DNA of 64,000 nt from Pomphorhynchus laevis (taxonomy: Eukaryota; Acanthocephala; Palaeacanthocephala; Echinorhynchida; Pomphorhynchidae), in contig WNNJ02000457.1 of assembly GCA_012934845.2 (NCBI GenBank), positions 1 through 64,000 of the forward strand. The letters are read 5' to 3'. Below are positions 21,330 through 34,917 of this stretch, one piece after another. The notes beneath the pieces were generated by a model. It was given only the letters and a program-made list of their open reading frames with translations. It was not told the origin of the DNA and searched no databases. Position numbers and translations under genes: made by a program. Each line of letters opens with the position of its first letter. Position 1 is the first letter of the stretch.

Positions 21330-24300
21330 GCCTGTTTATTTACAGCAGTGATATTGGGATCGGGAAATAGCCGAACAATTGGCAGGCAACAAATTTATAA
21401 AATATATATCAAATGCAAAGAACAATAGTCAACTCACCACTGACCGGAGGAGTTTTCATTGTCGGATGCTGTGTGACCAGGCAATTCTACGGAGAAAGCG
21501 AAAGAAGCATCAACATCCGAAGCAGACTAGCCTTCATGTAGGAACGTGTAATATCATCTCGCTGGTGGGGAAAGAACCAAAATTATTTGAAGAGATGGTT
21601 CGCTTCGGTATTGATATAGTCGGAGTGACTTATCTTCACTATTCTGAAACTGGAACTAAACTTTTGAATCAAGGTTGGACCTTGAACTATTCGAGAGTTA
21701 CCAACGGAAAGCGACAACAGGCGGGTTTAGAGATACTGACAAATCCCCGGTTGTCGTTTGTGGTAGAGAGGTTTAACCCAGTGAACGAAAGGCTGGCGTT
21801 TCTGAGACTTTTAGTCAAATAAGGAAATAGAATAACTGTTGTGTATGCGTATGCTCCCAACATTATCTCGGAATTCGCAGCCTTCGTGGATAATCTTCAG
21901 GATATGCTTGATAGTATCCTGTTGGAGATTCCCTCGTTATACTGGGTGACTTCAATGCTCATGTTAGTAGCGACAGAAGCACTTGGAAGGGAGTGTTGGG
22001 GATGAACGAACTTTCTTATCTGAAGGCGAGTGGTGTTGAATTATTGCAGTTTTGTTCTCGTAGCAATTTGTGCATAACCAACACCTTGTTTGAACATAAG
22101 GAGATCCATAGATGCGCATGGCATCAGAATTATCTCAGTCAACGATCAATGATCGATTTTGTAATAGTTTCATCTGATCTGCGACGTTTTGTTCTGGATA
22201 CTCGTGTGAAGAAATGGGCTGATCTGATAACCGATCACCACGTTGTAGTTAGTAAACTTCGATAGCATGATCGGATACTAGACAAGCCTGGTAAACACAA
22301 ACGTTGTGTGAGGGCGTGCTGGGAGCGTCTATCAAATGCTTTTGTCAGAAGAGGTAAAGATCATTGCCAGCTTTTAAAAGTTAAAAGTTGTGGCTCGAAG
22401 ACATTAGGTGCTTGTCGCGTAGAGAATACTCGAGCTGCTTGGTGGACACCAACAGTTAGAGATTTTGTCCAACAGAAGAAGCTGGTTTGTAAGGCAACTT
22501 TGTCAGATAAATTACTGGAAGCTGTAGACGAGTACCGAAAAGCAAAGAGAGCTTCAGCTCGAGCAGTTACCGAAGCGAAGAAAGCGGCTTGGTTGAAGTT
22601 TGAAGCGCACTTAGAACTTTATTATAGTCAGCTTCGAAGATGTTCTGGAGGTCGATTAGGAACCTTCATGCTGGAAAGCAGAAAAATCCTCAAACTGTCT
22701 ATGACAAGGGAGGATTTATGCTGATTGACATTAAAGAAATTCTTAGTAGTTGGAAAGAGCAATAGTAGTCTCTTTAATCAATTCGATATGTATTTTCTTG
22801 TAGAAGAAGGGCCTTTATAACATACGGAAGAGCTCATCTCTTTGGAAGAGATCATTGCTGTTGTTAAAAAAAACTTCGTAATGGCAAGTCATCTGGAGCA
22901 GACGAGATTCGACCTGAATGTTTAAAGGCTCTCGACATTGTTGGCATGAAGTGGCTAACACGAATCTTCAACGTTGCATTGAAGTCGGGCAAGGTTCAAA
23001 GTGAGTGGTGAACTGGGGTGATAGTACCGGCCTTTAAGAAAGGTGACCGAAGAATATGTTTCAATTATCGGGGTATCACTCTTCTTAGCCAAACTGGTAA
23101 GCTATTTGCTAGGATTCTTGACTTAAGGATACGGCCTATATTTGAGGGACAGTTGCAGGATGAACAATGGGCTCTCGTCCATGTCGTGGAATTATGGATC
23201 ATCTCTTTACTCTCTCAACTACCCTATAACGGTCATGGGAGTTCGCTCAACCGGTCTACATGTGTTTTGTAGATTTGGAGAAGGCGTTAGACCGAGTTCC
23301 GCGAGAGAGGTTGTGGGAGGTAGTAAGGGAGTATGAAGTACCACTATCTTCGGATAGCTGTGGCTTCTTTGTATGAACAAAGTATGAGTTGTCGTATTCT
23401 AGGTAGGAAGTCTGAATCATTTCCAGTAGGCGTTGGGCTTCGCAAGGGTTTGCCCTTTGTCTCAACTTTTGTTCATTGTTTACATAAGAAAAATTTCGAG
23501 ACGAGCTGCTCTGACCGATTTCGGTCTTTAGTTCGGTTCCATCAGGATACCATCTCTGCTTTTTGCAGATGACGTTGTTTTTGTTGGTTTCTTGTCATGA
23601 GAATTTACAATGCCTACTAGATCGATTCACGATATAATGCTAAGCGGCAGGGGTGTTGGTTAGTACATCTAAGACTGTCTCTATGTGTTCGTCTCGGATT
23701 CAGATGATAATGTCAATCCGGATAAGGGAAAGGTTCTTCCTGATGTGGAGGATTTCAAGTATCTTAGGGTATTGTTCTCGATGGATGGTAGGAACATCAA
23801 GGATATTGAGAAGCGGATTTGTGCAGCTAACGCAGCAATGCGTTCTTTGTACAGGTTTGTCGTGGTGAATCGGGAGTTGAGTCTTCGGGCGAAGCTTTTG
23901 GTTTACCACACAATCTTCGTTCCTATCTTAATTTATGGTCATGAGCTTTGGGTTATGACTGAAGAATAATATCTCGGATACAGGCGACCGAAATTAAGTT
24001 CATTCACGGTATGGCCGATCTTAGCCTTAGAGAAAAGGTTAGGAATTTGGTCATCCGGAATATACTCGGAGTAAAGTCGCCGCTTCTCAACATCGAATAA
24101 AGTCAGCTGAGGTGGCTATGACACGTTCTTAGGATGTCTAGGAATCGCCTTCCTCGAAGGATTTTCCAAGCCGGACTCTCTCGAAAGAGACGTCGAGGTA
24201 GACATCGGTACCGGTGGAGAGATCGATTCTCGAAACTGACCTAAGACCGCCTTGGGTTATCTAAAAGCGAACTCTGGTATGTCGCCCAGGATTGCGATGT

Positions 24301-24360
24301 CTGGAGTAGTTTGTTTCGTGCACTGCCTCCACGACTCGACACCCGTACAAGTAGTTTACA
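21330..24360 (+). pseudogene. APE-type LINE, nearly full-length but broken
   Basis: Segments in order: APE endonuclease ('LHVGTCNIISLVGKEPK' at about 21530, 'RSMIDFVIVSSDLRRFV' and 'ITDHHVVV' at 22140-22250), a linker, RT ('NYRGITLLSQTGKLFARIL', 'RDSCRMNN' out of frame, 'SLYEQSMSCRILGRK', 'FADDVVF' near 23560) and the C-terminus ('DVEDFKYLRVLFSMDGRN', 'YGHELWVMTEE', 'LPPRLDTRT' near 24330). Motifs such as SLYE.S and Y-G-H-E-L-W-V-M-T-E match a LINE type that is common in fish genomes, possibly the Nimb/I group. About six frame breaks are seen. It is the master match for the fragment at 8925-9690. Confidence 0.85.
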
Positions 24361-25117
24361 AGAAAAAAATTTATTTGTTTTTTCTTGTCAAGAAATTATT
24401 GTTGTAATATGTTTACGTATTGGAGTTACTGCTATTGTATTTCAAGTCTAAGTGCATTTGGTGCCAATACTGCAAGTTGCAGTATTGGCGACTTAGTTGA
24501 CAGAATTCACTTCATTTGGATTTTAAATACTCTGGATCCTTAGCAATAGCAATTGGTGCAGTTTGAAAAGCCTTTATCTGCCTTGGGCTTGCATTGCAAT
24601 ATGGAAGAGGTTGAAACATTAGATCGTATAGTACAATCGGCCAGTAGTGTATTGCAACATATTTAACTATTATTCAAGTCACCAGATATACTAAGAGTTA
24701 TATCGTACTTGATGACGGAGTAGTTCAGTAAAGAAGGCTTAATAAGTCGACTGAAGCGATATAGGTTCGGTTTAGGCTGATATGGAATTATAAGTGTGTA
24801 AATATGCATGAAACGGGCTTATTTTTGCAAAGGAAGGCCCATTCAGAATCGCGGTCTAAGTGCATTTGGCAAACTGCGGTATCTGAGTAAATAAAGTAAA
24901 TGCAGCCCCCTCAAATTAAGCTTCATATGACCAACCTTCTCAGGGAGTGGATATAAAGTTAAGGTTATCGAAGTGGTTGATTAGTTGCTGTAGTTTTTCA
25001 GTAATACAACACTTATATTAGTATAATATTACTTATGAGTTATTAATATTATAATATTTTACAACTGGAATAACTGCTGATGTTTTTTATGTTATAGACA
25101 TTAAATTGTTAATACAA
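24361..25117. other. Unassigned spacer with a perfect 13-bp-arm palindrome
   Basis: GCCAATACTGCAA (24463-24475) and TTGCAGTATTGGC (24477-24489) fold with a 1-base loop. TCTAAGTGCATTTGG occurs at 24447 and again at 24860. It may be the 3' UTR of the preceding LINE. No gene seen. Confidence 0.45.
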
Positions 25118-25803
25118 AAATATTTAACTTCTTTCAGGTAAAAGAAATTAAATTGTTTAATTTAATTAGTTTAAATTAATGAACAACGTCTTCAATGTGT
25201 TTTAAATATGGAACACTAGATTTTAAAATTCGTTTATCAGATATACCTGACGATGCGTTATCGTTTATCGCTTTTTATTGAACACAAAAAAGACAGAAAC
25301 TTCAGGTAATATTCAGGAATACAAAATAATTACATATATTCTTTTAAAATTATTATTTATTTTAAATTTCAATTTTAAATTTTAACTATCAAACTATTAT
25401 ATATAGTTTGATATTTTATAAACTATTAATAAAATGATGAGCTTTTAGTTGCTTAATATTTTTAGAAATGTTTCGAATTTATTTTTATATTAATGATAAT
25501 CATCTCACCACTATTAATAATTTTTATATTAAAAATATAAAAATTATATTTTTAATAATATATATTAAAAATTATAAATATATAATATTTATATATATTA
25601 TATATATTCTAAAACTTATTTTCATAAATAAGTTAATAAATGTATTATTCTTTTATAAATGTGTTATAAAAAAATTTAAAAAAAATTTAATTAAAAAAAT
25701 ATTTTCAAATAATTATTTATATATTTTAGTTTATAATTGTTTATTAATACACTATTATTCTATTTTGCATTTATAATCTCATCGCAAATTATTCTGTATA
25801 TTT
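25118..25803. repeat. 686-bp repeat, copy 2
   Basis: Direct-orientation partner of 10383-11068. The flanks differ at both ends, so the homology is sharply bounded. Confidence 0.9.
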
Positions 25804-25959
25804 TTATAGATTGTTTAAATTAATTAGTTTAAATTAATGAACAACGCGTTGTATTATATAATAGATAATATTTGTAATATTTATTATAATATTGAAATTG
25901 TATTATAATATTTTTAATATGTAATTAATAATATAGCATTTAATATATAATATTTTACA

Positions 25960-26190
25960 ACTGGAGTAACTGCTAATGCTTTTCAGGTAAAAATATTAAA
26001 TTTTTAATATTATATTAAAAATTAATAATTAAATTTATTAATTTAATATTATATTATATTTTTAATATTACATTCAATTTTAAAAATAAACACGAATTTT
26101 TAAAATTCGTTTATAGAATATACCTGATGATACTGTCTATTCTCTTTTGCACTTATAATTTTATCCCAAATTATTCTAAGAATAGAACGC
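25960..26190. repeat. Diverged third member of the 686-bp repeat family
   Basis: Carries TTCAGGTAAAA, AAAATTCGTTTATAGAATATACCTGA-like ends in the same order, and a CTTTTGCACTTATAATTTT tail resembling CATTTATAATCTC of the long copies. The interior is different and shorter. Confidence 0.55.
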
Positions 26191-26389
26191 GTAGTATAAT
26201 TCTCAATATAACTGAGAATTATATCTCTTATAATTTTCTTAGAATTAACAAAATATTATGAAAATATTAAATTTACAAATCAACAAACTATTATTAATTT
26301 ATTTTAACTATTAAGCGAAAAAATTTATGGATTTTCTTTCGTCGAATTTGTACTAAAATATGAATCGAATTCTACATAATCTGTAATAT

Positions 26390-26590
26390 TTATGGATAGT
26401 AATTAATATACTTTGCATTAGTATAAGATACTATATAATAAAATTTAATCAGAGTGTCATTAGCAGGCATTTGGCCCGGCTGCTATGCTGGATCGATGAA
26501 TAGGGGCTAAAACCTGATAACATAGCAGTTCCTCTTAATGACCTCTAATATTTATTCTGATAGCTATAGTTCTTAGTCTGGAACCGCGAC
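26390..26590 (+). mobile_element. PLE terminal region
   Basis: Tail, TTTGGCCC, CTGCTATG, AGGGGCTAAAACCTGATAA and CATAGCAG in the usual order. Confidence 0.7.
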
Positions 26591-26594
26591 ATCT

Positions 26595-27030
26595 ATATTT
26601 AGACAAATAAAATGTGTTCTAATGGGAGATAAAAGTAGCCCAATTATAGCTTTTTTATTTTGAGGCTTTAAAGAATATGAATTTGTTCATAACTGTTTAA
26701 GAAATATGTCTAAATTATATAAAGATATGGAATATATGGTTGATTATATTGATGATATATGTGTATTTTACTCAAACAATTTTTATAAAATAAGCAAACA
26801 AATTTATCCAAATTTATTAATTAAAATATTAATCAAATATATTAATAAATAATATATTCACTCTTTCCTTTGATCATCTAAATTATTTAAAGTTAGGGAC
26901 ATCTATATTTAGACAAGTAAAAGGTGTTCTAATGGGTGGTAATAGTAGCCCAATTATAGCTGACTTGTTTTTAAGCTTTATAGAATATGAATTTGTTCAT
27001 AACTGTTTAAAAAATAAATCTTATTAATAA
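26595..27030 (+). mobile_element. Two PLE RT core fragments in direct order
   Basis: 26600-26830 reads 'TSIFRQIKCVLMG', 'SSPIIA' and 'YIDDICVFYSNNFYKI'. 26885-27030 reads 'TSIFRQVKGVLMGGNSSPII' and 'EYEFVHNC'. These are the MG-x-SSPIIADLFL and Y-I-D-D blocks of a PLE reverse transcriptase, duplicated. Confidence 0.75.
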
Positions 27031-27087
27031 TCAATTAATAAGATTAAAAATTTTTATCTTATTTAAAATCAATCTTATAGAAATTAA

Positions 27088-27740
27088 TTAATTAATTAAA
27101 TTATCATCAATGTATCGAAACATATATTTCATATATTTATATTGTTTAGATTTATTTTTTACACAGTTATGAACAAATTCATATTCTATAAAGCTTAAAA
27201 ACAAGTCAGCTATAATTGGGCTACTATTACCACCCATTGGAAAAACTTTTAATTGTCTAAATATACATGTCCCTACTTTTAAATAATTTTGATTTATCAA
27301 AATATTTAAAGATTCTATTAATTCAATTTTATCCATATATTTATATTTATTTAATGGTTTAATTTTTGTTAGATAGGCGTTATAATTATTATAACATATA
27401 TATGTATATCTTTTTCCGAATATAAGATTAATTAATTTTACTAACGCTTCTTTAGTATCTGCTAAATCTAAATTTGTATAAAGCGTACTAAAATCGTATG
27501 TATTTATATTTTGAAAATTTATTCCTTTTGTCTGTTCTAAAAATTCTTTTGTAGAATTAATACTGAAATAGTGTTTTATACCAGTATTAATTTCGATTAC
27601 CTTACAATATTTTTTAAAGTGTGCTTTAATTACTTTAAGTATTTTATTCATATAGACAGAAAGTAGTTTTAATGTACATTTAAAAGCACTACATATTAAC
27701 CCAAGTTTTATTGGAGTTTTATGTAATTTTGGATTCCAAT
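27088..27740 (-). mobile_element. PLE RT fragment, longest uninterrupted PLE frame in the window
   Basis: 187 codons (27651-27088) read 'NINTYDFSTLYTNLDLADTK' (motif A region), 'GTCIFRQLKVFPMGGNSSPI', 'ADLFLSFIEYEFVHNC' and 'YMFRYIDDN'. The conserved blocks and the S-x-L-Y-T-N signature place it with Penelope-type RTs. It lies head-to-head with the plus-strand fragment at 26885-27030, giving a long inverted repeat centred near 27060. It is truncated at both ends. Confidence 0.85.
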
Positions 27741-28379
27741 ATAATATAGGTATAGTTTTGAATTAACCTACAATATTTCTTAAGGGGGGGGGGTAATTGC
27801 CTCAAATATTAAAGTAATTGGTTGATATTTAGTTACTATTAGTTTTTATTTAGTTTTACTCACTAATTACTGACATCGTTAAAATAAAATAAAATCGGAT
27901 TTGTTTGGCACAAACAAATCAGATAAGTTTCTGATAAAAATTGTTGAAAATCAAGTTGTCTCTTAGCTGGTCTTAAGAAGCACGAATGCAATTAAAACTA
28001 TATTTTATTAAAAAATATTATTCAAATTTTTACGTGATTGATTTCGTTAATTTTTAGAATTTTAAATAATTTATTTAAAATATTAAATTTATTAAAAATT
28101 TCTTAAAAATGAAATTGTGAAATAAATTGTGAAAATTGATATAATCTAGGTGCACTTAAAAAATATTATCAATATTAATTATTAATATTAATTATTATAT
28201 TAATTAATATAAATATAATATATTAATATTATCGCTATCGATCAATTTTGTAAATATTCAGTTAAACTTAATAAATTATACATCAAATAAGAAACTGGAA
28301 ACTTCTTGAGTCTTTGTTGAGATTGTGGCCGCGAGCTTTAAAGTAACTCACTAATACATAATTCTTGGTTTTAAATATG
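27741..28379. other. AT-rich spacer 3' of CEP78
   Basis: Includes a run of nine or more Gs near 27785. No coding or RNA feature seen. It presumably contains the CEP78 3' UTR and poly(A) site. Confidence 0.4.
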
Positions 28380-28516
28380 TCATAATATGGAAGTTATCAA
28401 ATGCTCATCGTCCTGCAACGATATTTGCATTGGAAGCACATTCTGTAAGATGGCCTGCATATTTTGTAGAGAATGCATCGTCGCGAATGCATGGGCAGGA
28501 CTAAAACTGAAGTGTC
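28380..28516 (-). CDS. CEP78: CEP78 probable last exon
   Basis: Acceptor TTTTGGATTCAG; 2 + 135 bases ending in TGA. It encodes 'HFSFSPAHAFATMHSLQNMQ' and 'LQDDEHLITSIL'. The pattern F-S-x-S...A-x...S-L-x-N-M...D-D-E resembles the human coiled-coil region. It needs an upstream exon ending in phase 1, which I could not place with confidence; two tiny candidates exist within 28600-28700. The Cys-rich frame on the opposite strand is its shadow. Confidence 0.5.
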
Positions 28517-31500
28517 CTGAATCCAAAATTTACAATTTGTTACAAGTTATCGATAATTTAACTGAGAATCAAGCAGGTTGTCAGTATGGCTAAAAACCTG
28601 CCTGATGATTTATAAGTTTATAAGAGAGTTTGTTTATTATGTATACAGTGAGCAAACTTATGTGAACAAAGTGAACAACTCATTTTTATCTAAAAATTCA
28701 ATTAACGTAGTGCATCAATTGTATGGTAAAATTACTAAAATACCTGAACTTTAAACTGATTCTGGACTGGAGAGTTATTAGATAATTCTTTTTCACGTGA
28801 ATCGACATATATTGGAGGATGCCATAGATACTTTTTTAAATATACTCTGTAGAAGCCAATTACAATAATATTCAAACCTCTGTATCGTTTTGAGGTAATC
28901 GCCGTGCCATTAATTGTTGAATTAATATATTTTCCATAACAATATCTAAGATCATATAACTGTTAACAGAGCAAAAACAATTAAAATGAGAAAATCAAAA
29001 CCTAAATTATTCATTCGAATGTCAACCACTAGAATTGTGAGATTTTTGTTTAGCATTTCCATAAGGATAGATCCACTTTTACCGGTTAAACCACACGATC
29101 TCAGGTCAATTGCTAAAGCAAATACCGAGATAATTGAAATATTATTTTCATATCAAATATTATTTTCATAATATTCGATTCAGAATTTTATTTAATTAAA
29201 TATCTGTAAAAAACACTACAATTTAAAAATAATTGAAACAAATAATAAATAATAATAATTATTAAATAATAATAAATTTAAAATCAAACATGAGAATACA
29301 ACATGAGATGGAGGGATTTATGTGAGTAAATAAAAATGATTATTAAGCAGCCCTTTTCTCTTGTCGAATTCTCCAAACCTTAGCTTATAGTCTATTAACA
29401 CTTTTCAACCATGAGCTCTTCGCCATCCTCGTTCTATTTTAATTTGCCAGCCCCGAATTCCTAAATGTTCCTCGTGTGCCCCCTGGTTCGACTCTGACTG
29501 TAAAATTTCTAAGCGCATTCTATGTCATTCTTTTAGAGTTTTTCTTCGTTTTCTCAAACTTAGTCACACTTATATCCCTAGTCATCGTGATCATTACTTA
29601 AATCTTCGAAGCTCCCATCACTCCCTTCTAAGTGATAAATGTAATTTTTTAACAAAACAAGATCGCATCATCGTCTGATCAAAAGTATACTTGGAGAACC
29701 TTTAATCGCCTTCTTGCTCTCACTTCTAATGTTCACTCCATCGATCCCCACGAGTTCTCTTATTTTCAATTAAAAATTACTACGATCATCCCCGCTATCC
29801 TTGTAAATCATCAAACATCGTCTTGATCATCATGCAAATTTCTTCCTGAGCTATTCCATCATCCTGTTTCATCTAGCGAAGTCACTAAGGTTCTCTTCAC
29901 TCTATACCCAATACCTCTTCGCCTGCCAACCCTATCCCTATGTATATATTTAAATCTATTCATTCCATAATATCACCGTTCCTAACCACCCTTTCCGTAG
30001 ATCTTTTCGTATCTGCATTTTTACAGACAAATGGAAATCATCCATCATACGTCCTCTTCTAAAGAAATCGTCCCTCGATATTTTACATCCATATTCATAC
30101 CGCCTGAGTTCTATTCTTCCTACCTTATCTAAACTCCTTGAGCGTCTTGTGTTATATCAGCATTGTTTCATAAAGTCAATGTATACCTTGTTTCATCAAA
30201 TTAATAACCCTCTTTTCAATCTGCCTTCGTTCTAATCACTCTACTAAACGTGTTTGTGTAAACGTTTTCAGTGATCGACTTTAAGCTTGCGATATGAAAC
30301 TATGTAGTGTCGTAACTTCTATTAACCTGTCTTCTACTTTTGTTATTGTTAATCATTATGTTGTACCATCTCGACTTCGTTACGACTGTGGTTTCTCAAT
30401 TCCTGATGTAGCATGGTTCACACCTTATCTCTCCAAACGCTCTTTTTGTGTTAATTAAACTCATCTGTATCTATATCTACTTCCATATCTGACGGTGTTC
30501 TACAAGGCTCCGTTTTAGGTCATTACCCGTGACCATAACTTTCATCTGATCAGTATGCAGATGATATTCTCCTTTAATCTCATGCACATCATCTCTGTAT
30601 CCACGATCTCGCAACTTCTGCCAGAAATTGTCTTATGTCTATCTCCAACCATATTTTTTCTCTTTGCCTAGCTATTAATCTTGAAAAGTCCAAAATAATG
30701 TAGATAATCCCTCATCACCTCGATATAACTTTACCTATCTTATATATTAATTCGATAATTCTCCTAATCGATGACTATATGATTTTCTTAGGTTTTCACT
30801 TCGACTATTTCCTTTCACTCAAACCTTTTGTTCATGACAAAGTTCGCACTTCCTTATTATTTCTTCGTGACCACCGGCATATTCGTAAATTGATCGACTT
30901 CCGCTCTTGTCTAGTCCCTATATCGTCTCTCCTATTTCCCAGATTATTGCTTTAGCTTATTTGCCTTTTCGTCCAATTCTGCTCTTTTACCTCTCCAACG
31001 TATCATAAACTCTGCTGCTCTTGTCCTATTGCATCTTCGCAGATTCCACCATATCTACCATAAACTTCCCATCTTATCTTGGCCCTCAATAAACCTTCAT
31101 GTTGAATTTCGTTTGCCTATTATATTACCTTTCGTCATATTTTATCACCCACCATCCTACTTACACCTTGCTTATCTTATGGTTCGCGTTCTGCCCTCTT
31201 AGCTCTGCGATCAAGTAATTCTCTATTTATTCACGCCCTTCCGCACTCAAACAACTCAAAAGCTTCCACTTGCCTTGAAATCTTTGCCATCATACGTCCG
31301 TTCTTCCTTGTCGCTTCCACTCTTCAAACAAAGTCTACGTTCCTGTAATATTGCTCCTCCTCCACAATATATCAATCAATTCATTCCATCAACATCTTAT
31401 CCAACTCACAATTCTATCATACCTCTTTAACTAAACCACTCAACATTCCTCTGGACGTCTTGCCACATTCCACTCAGCTCCCTTATCTTCAATATACTTG

Positions 31501-34500
31501 CTTCAATTTCATCAGCATTTACATTTTACATTCTATTTTTTTTTGTTTTCTTAAGTGTTTGTTCTTTACCTTTTACGCTGGCTTGTAAGCGCGCATAGGC
31601 GTGCATTTCCACTATAAATAACGTTTTTGGGCTGCTTTTCATTAAATTAATTCGATCAAATAATATTGTTTAATTTATAAAAAATAAATTAAATTAATTA
31701 AGGAATCGGAAAGAAGAAATTAAACCAATAAGCGATTTTAGATCGTTTAATTTTTAAAAAGAAAAACGAGAAAAATATTTTGACCACTTTAATTATTTTG
31801 CATGACATTCAAATTCAAAAATAATTTAAATCAATAATTCGATTTGAATAATTTTTAATAAATTTTCACATTCTTCCTAACTGCAAACTGATTGCACCGT
31901 CAGACGCTTCTCTGCTGAGTGACCTGATCAACCGCGATACACAAATCGACAAAACAGTTAATGAAGCCGTTAGCAAACTAATTCAAGCGATAATCAGACT
32001 GACCAACTCAACAAGCACGACGCATTGTTCGTGCTTCTGAACAGCATTAGCCTACCCAAGATAGGCTTCTCACTAAGAAGTTTCCCGTGTTTCCATAATG
32101 AGAATTGCTGATGTTCGTCGGAGAGCTGAAGAGGCTAATTTCTGTCTTTCTAAATATTCCCTTAACAGATAAAGCGTGGTAACAGACGACGCTTCCAAGA
32201 AGACTAGGCGGTCGTCTAGAACTTCGATGAGCCACGTCGTCTGTCCTTGGATCCGAATACCTGATTGATTTGTAACACCAAAACACAACGATCACGGCGG
32301 CTGGCTCACATGATCCCAACTTTATGACGCCATCAGACTCTGGAGCGCAAATGTTTTGCTTTGTCGTCCCTTGAGAACCAATAATTCAAAAACAATAAGC
32401 AGACGATCCATACGAACTGTGTTATAACCACCTGCTGACCGAAACCGAATACACAAAAGACCGTGCCCGACTGATTGCTGTTGCTTTTCGTTACGCCAGA
32501 ACCTTTCTTGAAGCTATCATTATATTCTCAGTGGGAACACGCCTAGTGTTCCCACTCAGGATATTGTCGTTGGATATCTAGCCGTTGCGCTGAGTTTAGG
32601 AGTTCACAGCATCTAGCCTTATGTATGCGCATGTGGCGAACCTGTAGATCGAGAAAGCGCACCCGCTCTCGATTGCCGACGGTGAAAGGAGCGCACTTTC
32701 TCCGACATTAAGATGCAACGAGCTCGTGAATGGCAAGAGGCCAGACGGCACTACGTTGTCACTATGAGACGTGGATCGAGTCCTACTGTGGGACTTTACC
32801 TGTTCCAAAACCCACGCTGTCAGCCACGAATCCCAAGCTGTCAGCCACGAATCCCACGCAGTATCCACGGCCAGCGCAGTTGCCCGATGCACCTAAGAAA
32901 AGAAAAGGGCTTTATACAGTCGCCACGGCAATTGTCCGAAGTAACAAGGTTGGATTGAGAAACATTACCACGTAATGCTTTTACATTTTTCCAAAATAAC
33001 TTCGAAGATGTATTGCTTAATTGTTTTAAGACGAAAGATTGACTCGCTTTTGTAATTTTTAATAAAAGCTTCCTATTTAGTTCATTAAAGTAATGATGAT
33101 TTTTATGTTTATATGCATCATCACGGCGCAGTTGAAGCTCTTTCGGAACATGAGACATCCAATGAGGATCGCGATTTGTAAGAGTTATGGTCTTTGCAGG
33201 TATGCAATTTTCGACAATGTCACATATTGTCGATGTTATTGCATCAAGAGAAATAACGTTACAGTTTTCTGGGTGAGAGAACCATTTAAGTAATTCACTA
33301 CGTAGTTTAATAAGATGATGTTCACGGCGATCCTGAACTACACGACGAGATAAAACTGTACGCTTTACTGAGTTTATAGGTTTGATAATTACAGATAAAT
33401 GGTTAGATGATGATACAGGCGCACACTTAATACCACCAAATCCGTAAGCGTCGGTATTAATATAAATTTTGTCAAGTGTAGATTTTCCGCGGGTTGGAAA
33501 GTTTACAAGTTGGAGAAAACCTAATTGATGTTCATAAGCATCGAAATCTAGCTGACTAAAATCTCCCGCGATTAAAACGTATCTGTGGTTTGATAAAAGT
33601 TCATTAACAAACGTTGAAAGTTTTCCAAAAGCTTGTGATTTATCGGCAGATGGAGGATGGCATAGAATTACTACAAGTAGCTGAAAGCTTCTTGTTTTTA
33701 TAGTTTTACAGAAGTTTAAGACTAAGTATTCTATATGGTCCCAATGCATGAGCTAATCTCAGTGATTGACACATTTACACTATTTCTAACGTAAGCACAT
33801 ACCCCGCTAACTCTCCGGTTGCTTCTGTGAGCCGATAAAGGCTTTAGAAATCCGGGAATATGTCATTCTTGCGAAGTCCCGTTGTTAAACCACGTTTCTG
33901 TCACTAATAGAATATCAAGAGAATAAACACTGCACATTATAGACAAATGATCTATCTTATTAGGAAGGCTCTGTGCATTTGTCAGAAAAATAGTGGGATA
34001 AGAGAAGGTATGATCATTTTGCTGTGTAACAAGGCGTATGCACGTTTTATTCGTAATGAGCTTACAAGGTTAACTCTTTTCCAACGAACTCTGCATGGCG
34101 CCTTGACAACCCGAAAATCCCAAATTTCTAAGTGTTCTTCACCCATGCTTGTTCTTTCGATTAATTCTTGCCTAGCTTTCCGTAATTTTTTACGATCGTC
34201 ATATGATCTATCAGGAAACATGGCAATTTATGTCCCTTTTAGTTTCCCACGTCGACGAAGAGTTGCTTCATTATGCAGTTTATCTTCGAATATTACCTTT
34301 ATGAGCCTAGCTTTATCATTCTGTGATATTTGCGTATCTCCTCGCTGCATTCTAATTACCGCATTAATTACGATTTCTTCGTAATTAATTTTATGCATTG
34401 CTCACTTGGTTCAAAAAGAGACATTATGAGTTTCCTAGCAGATTCAATATCATGACTTATCCTTACTTCGATGTTTTTTGATGTAGATTCATGTAATCCC

Positions 34501-34826
34501 CTTATTATTACGCAACGTGTCCTTGAAGGAAAATGATGCGGTTTGCTTGCAGCTCGATCAATATAATCACACATTGGCAACAGTGATGAATCTGCTGATT
34601 GGTGAATATTGTTAGTTGATGATGTGTTTGGCGATTTACTCTTGTCGCGATACGACAATCTTCTAGCTGAATTCATAAACGTTCTTACGACATGTGATCT
34701 TCCACAATCAAGTTTAGAGGATCTAGCGATATAAGGAGTCTTTGAAGCCAACGTTACATTTAAATCTAATTCGGAGTTAGTTGGCTCCGTAATGTTTACT
34801 AAATTATCTTTCCTGAGTTCTATGGG

Positions 34827-34917
<91 letters not shown>

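Noticed and set aside
28387-28593. Cys-rich plus-strand frame that looks like a zinc-binding protein
   Set aside because: It is antisense to the probable last CEP78 exon, which explains the composition and openness.
28986-29171. Plus-strand 61-codon frame
   Set aside because: Antisense shadow of CEP78 exon 6.
32047-32319. Minus-strand frames in the GC-richer block
   Set aside because: Plus-strand translation shows retroelement motifs; the minus frames are shadows.
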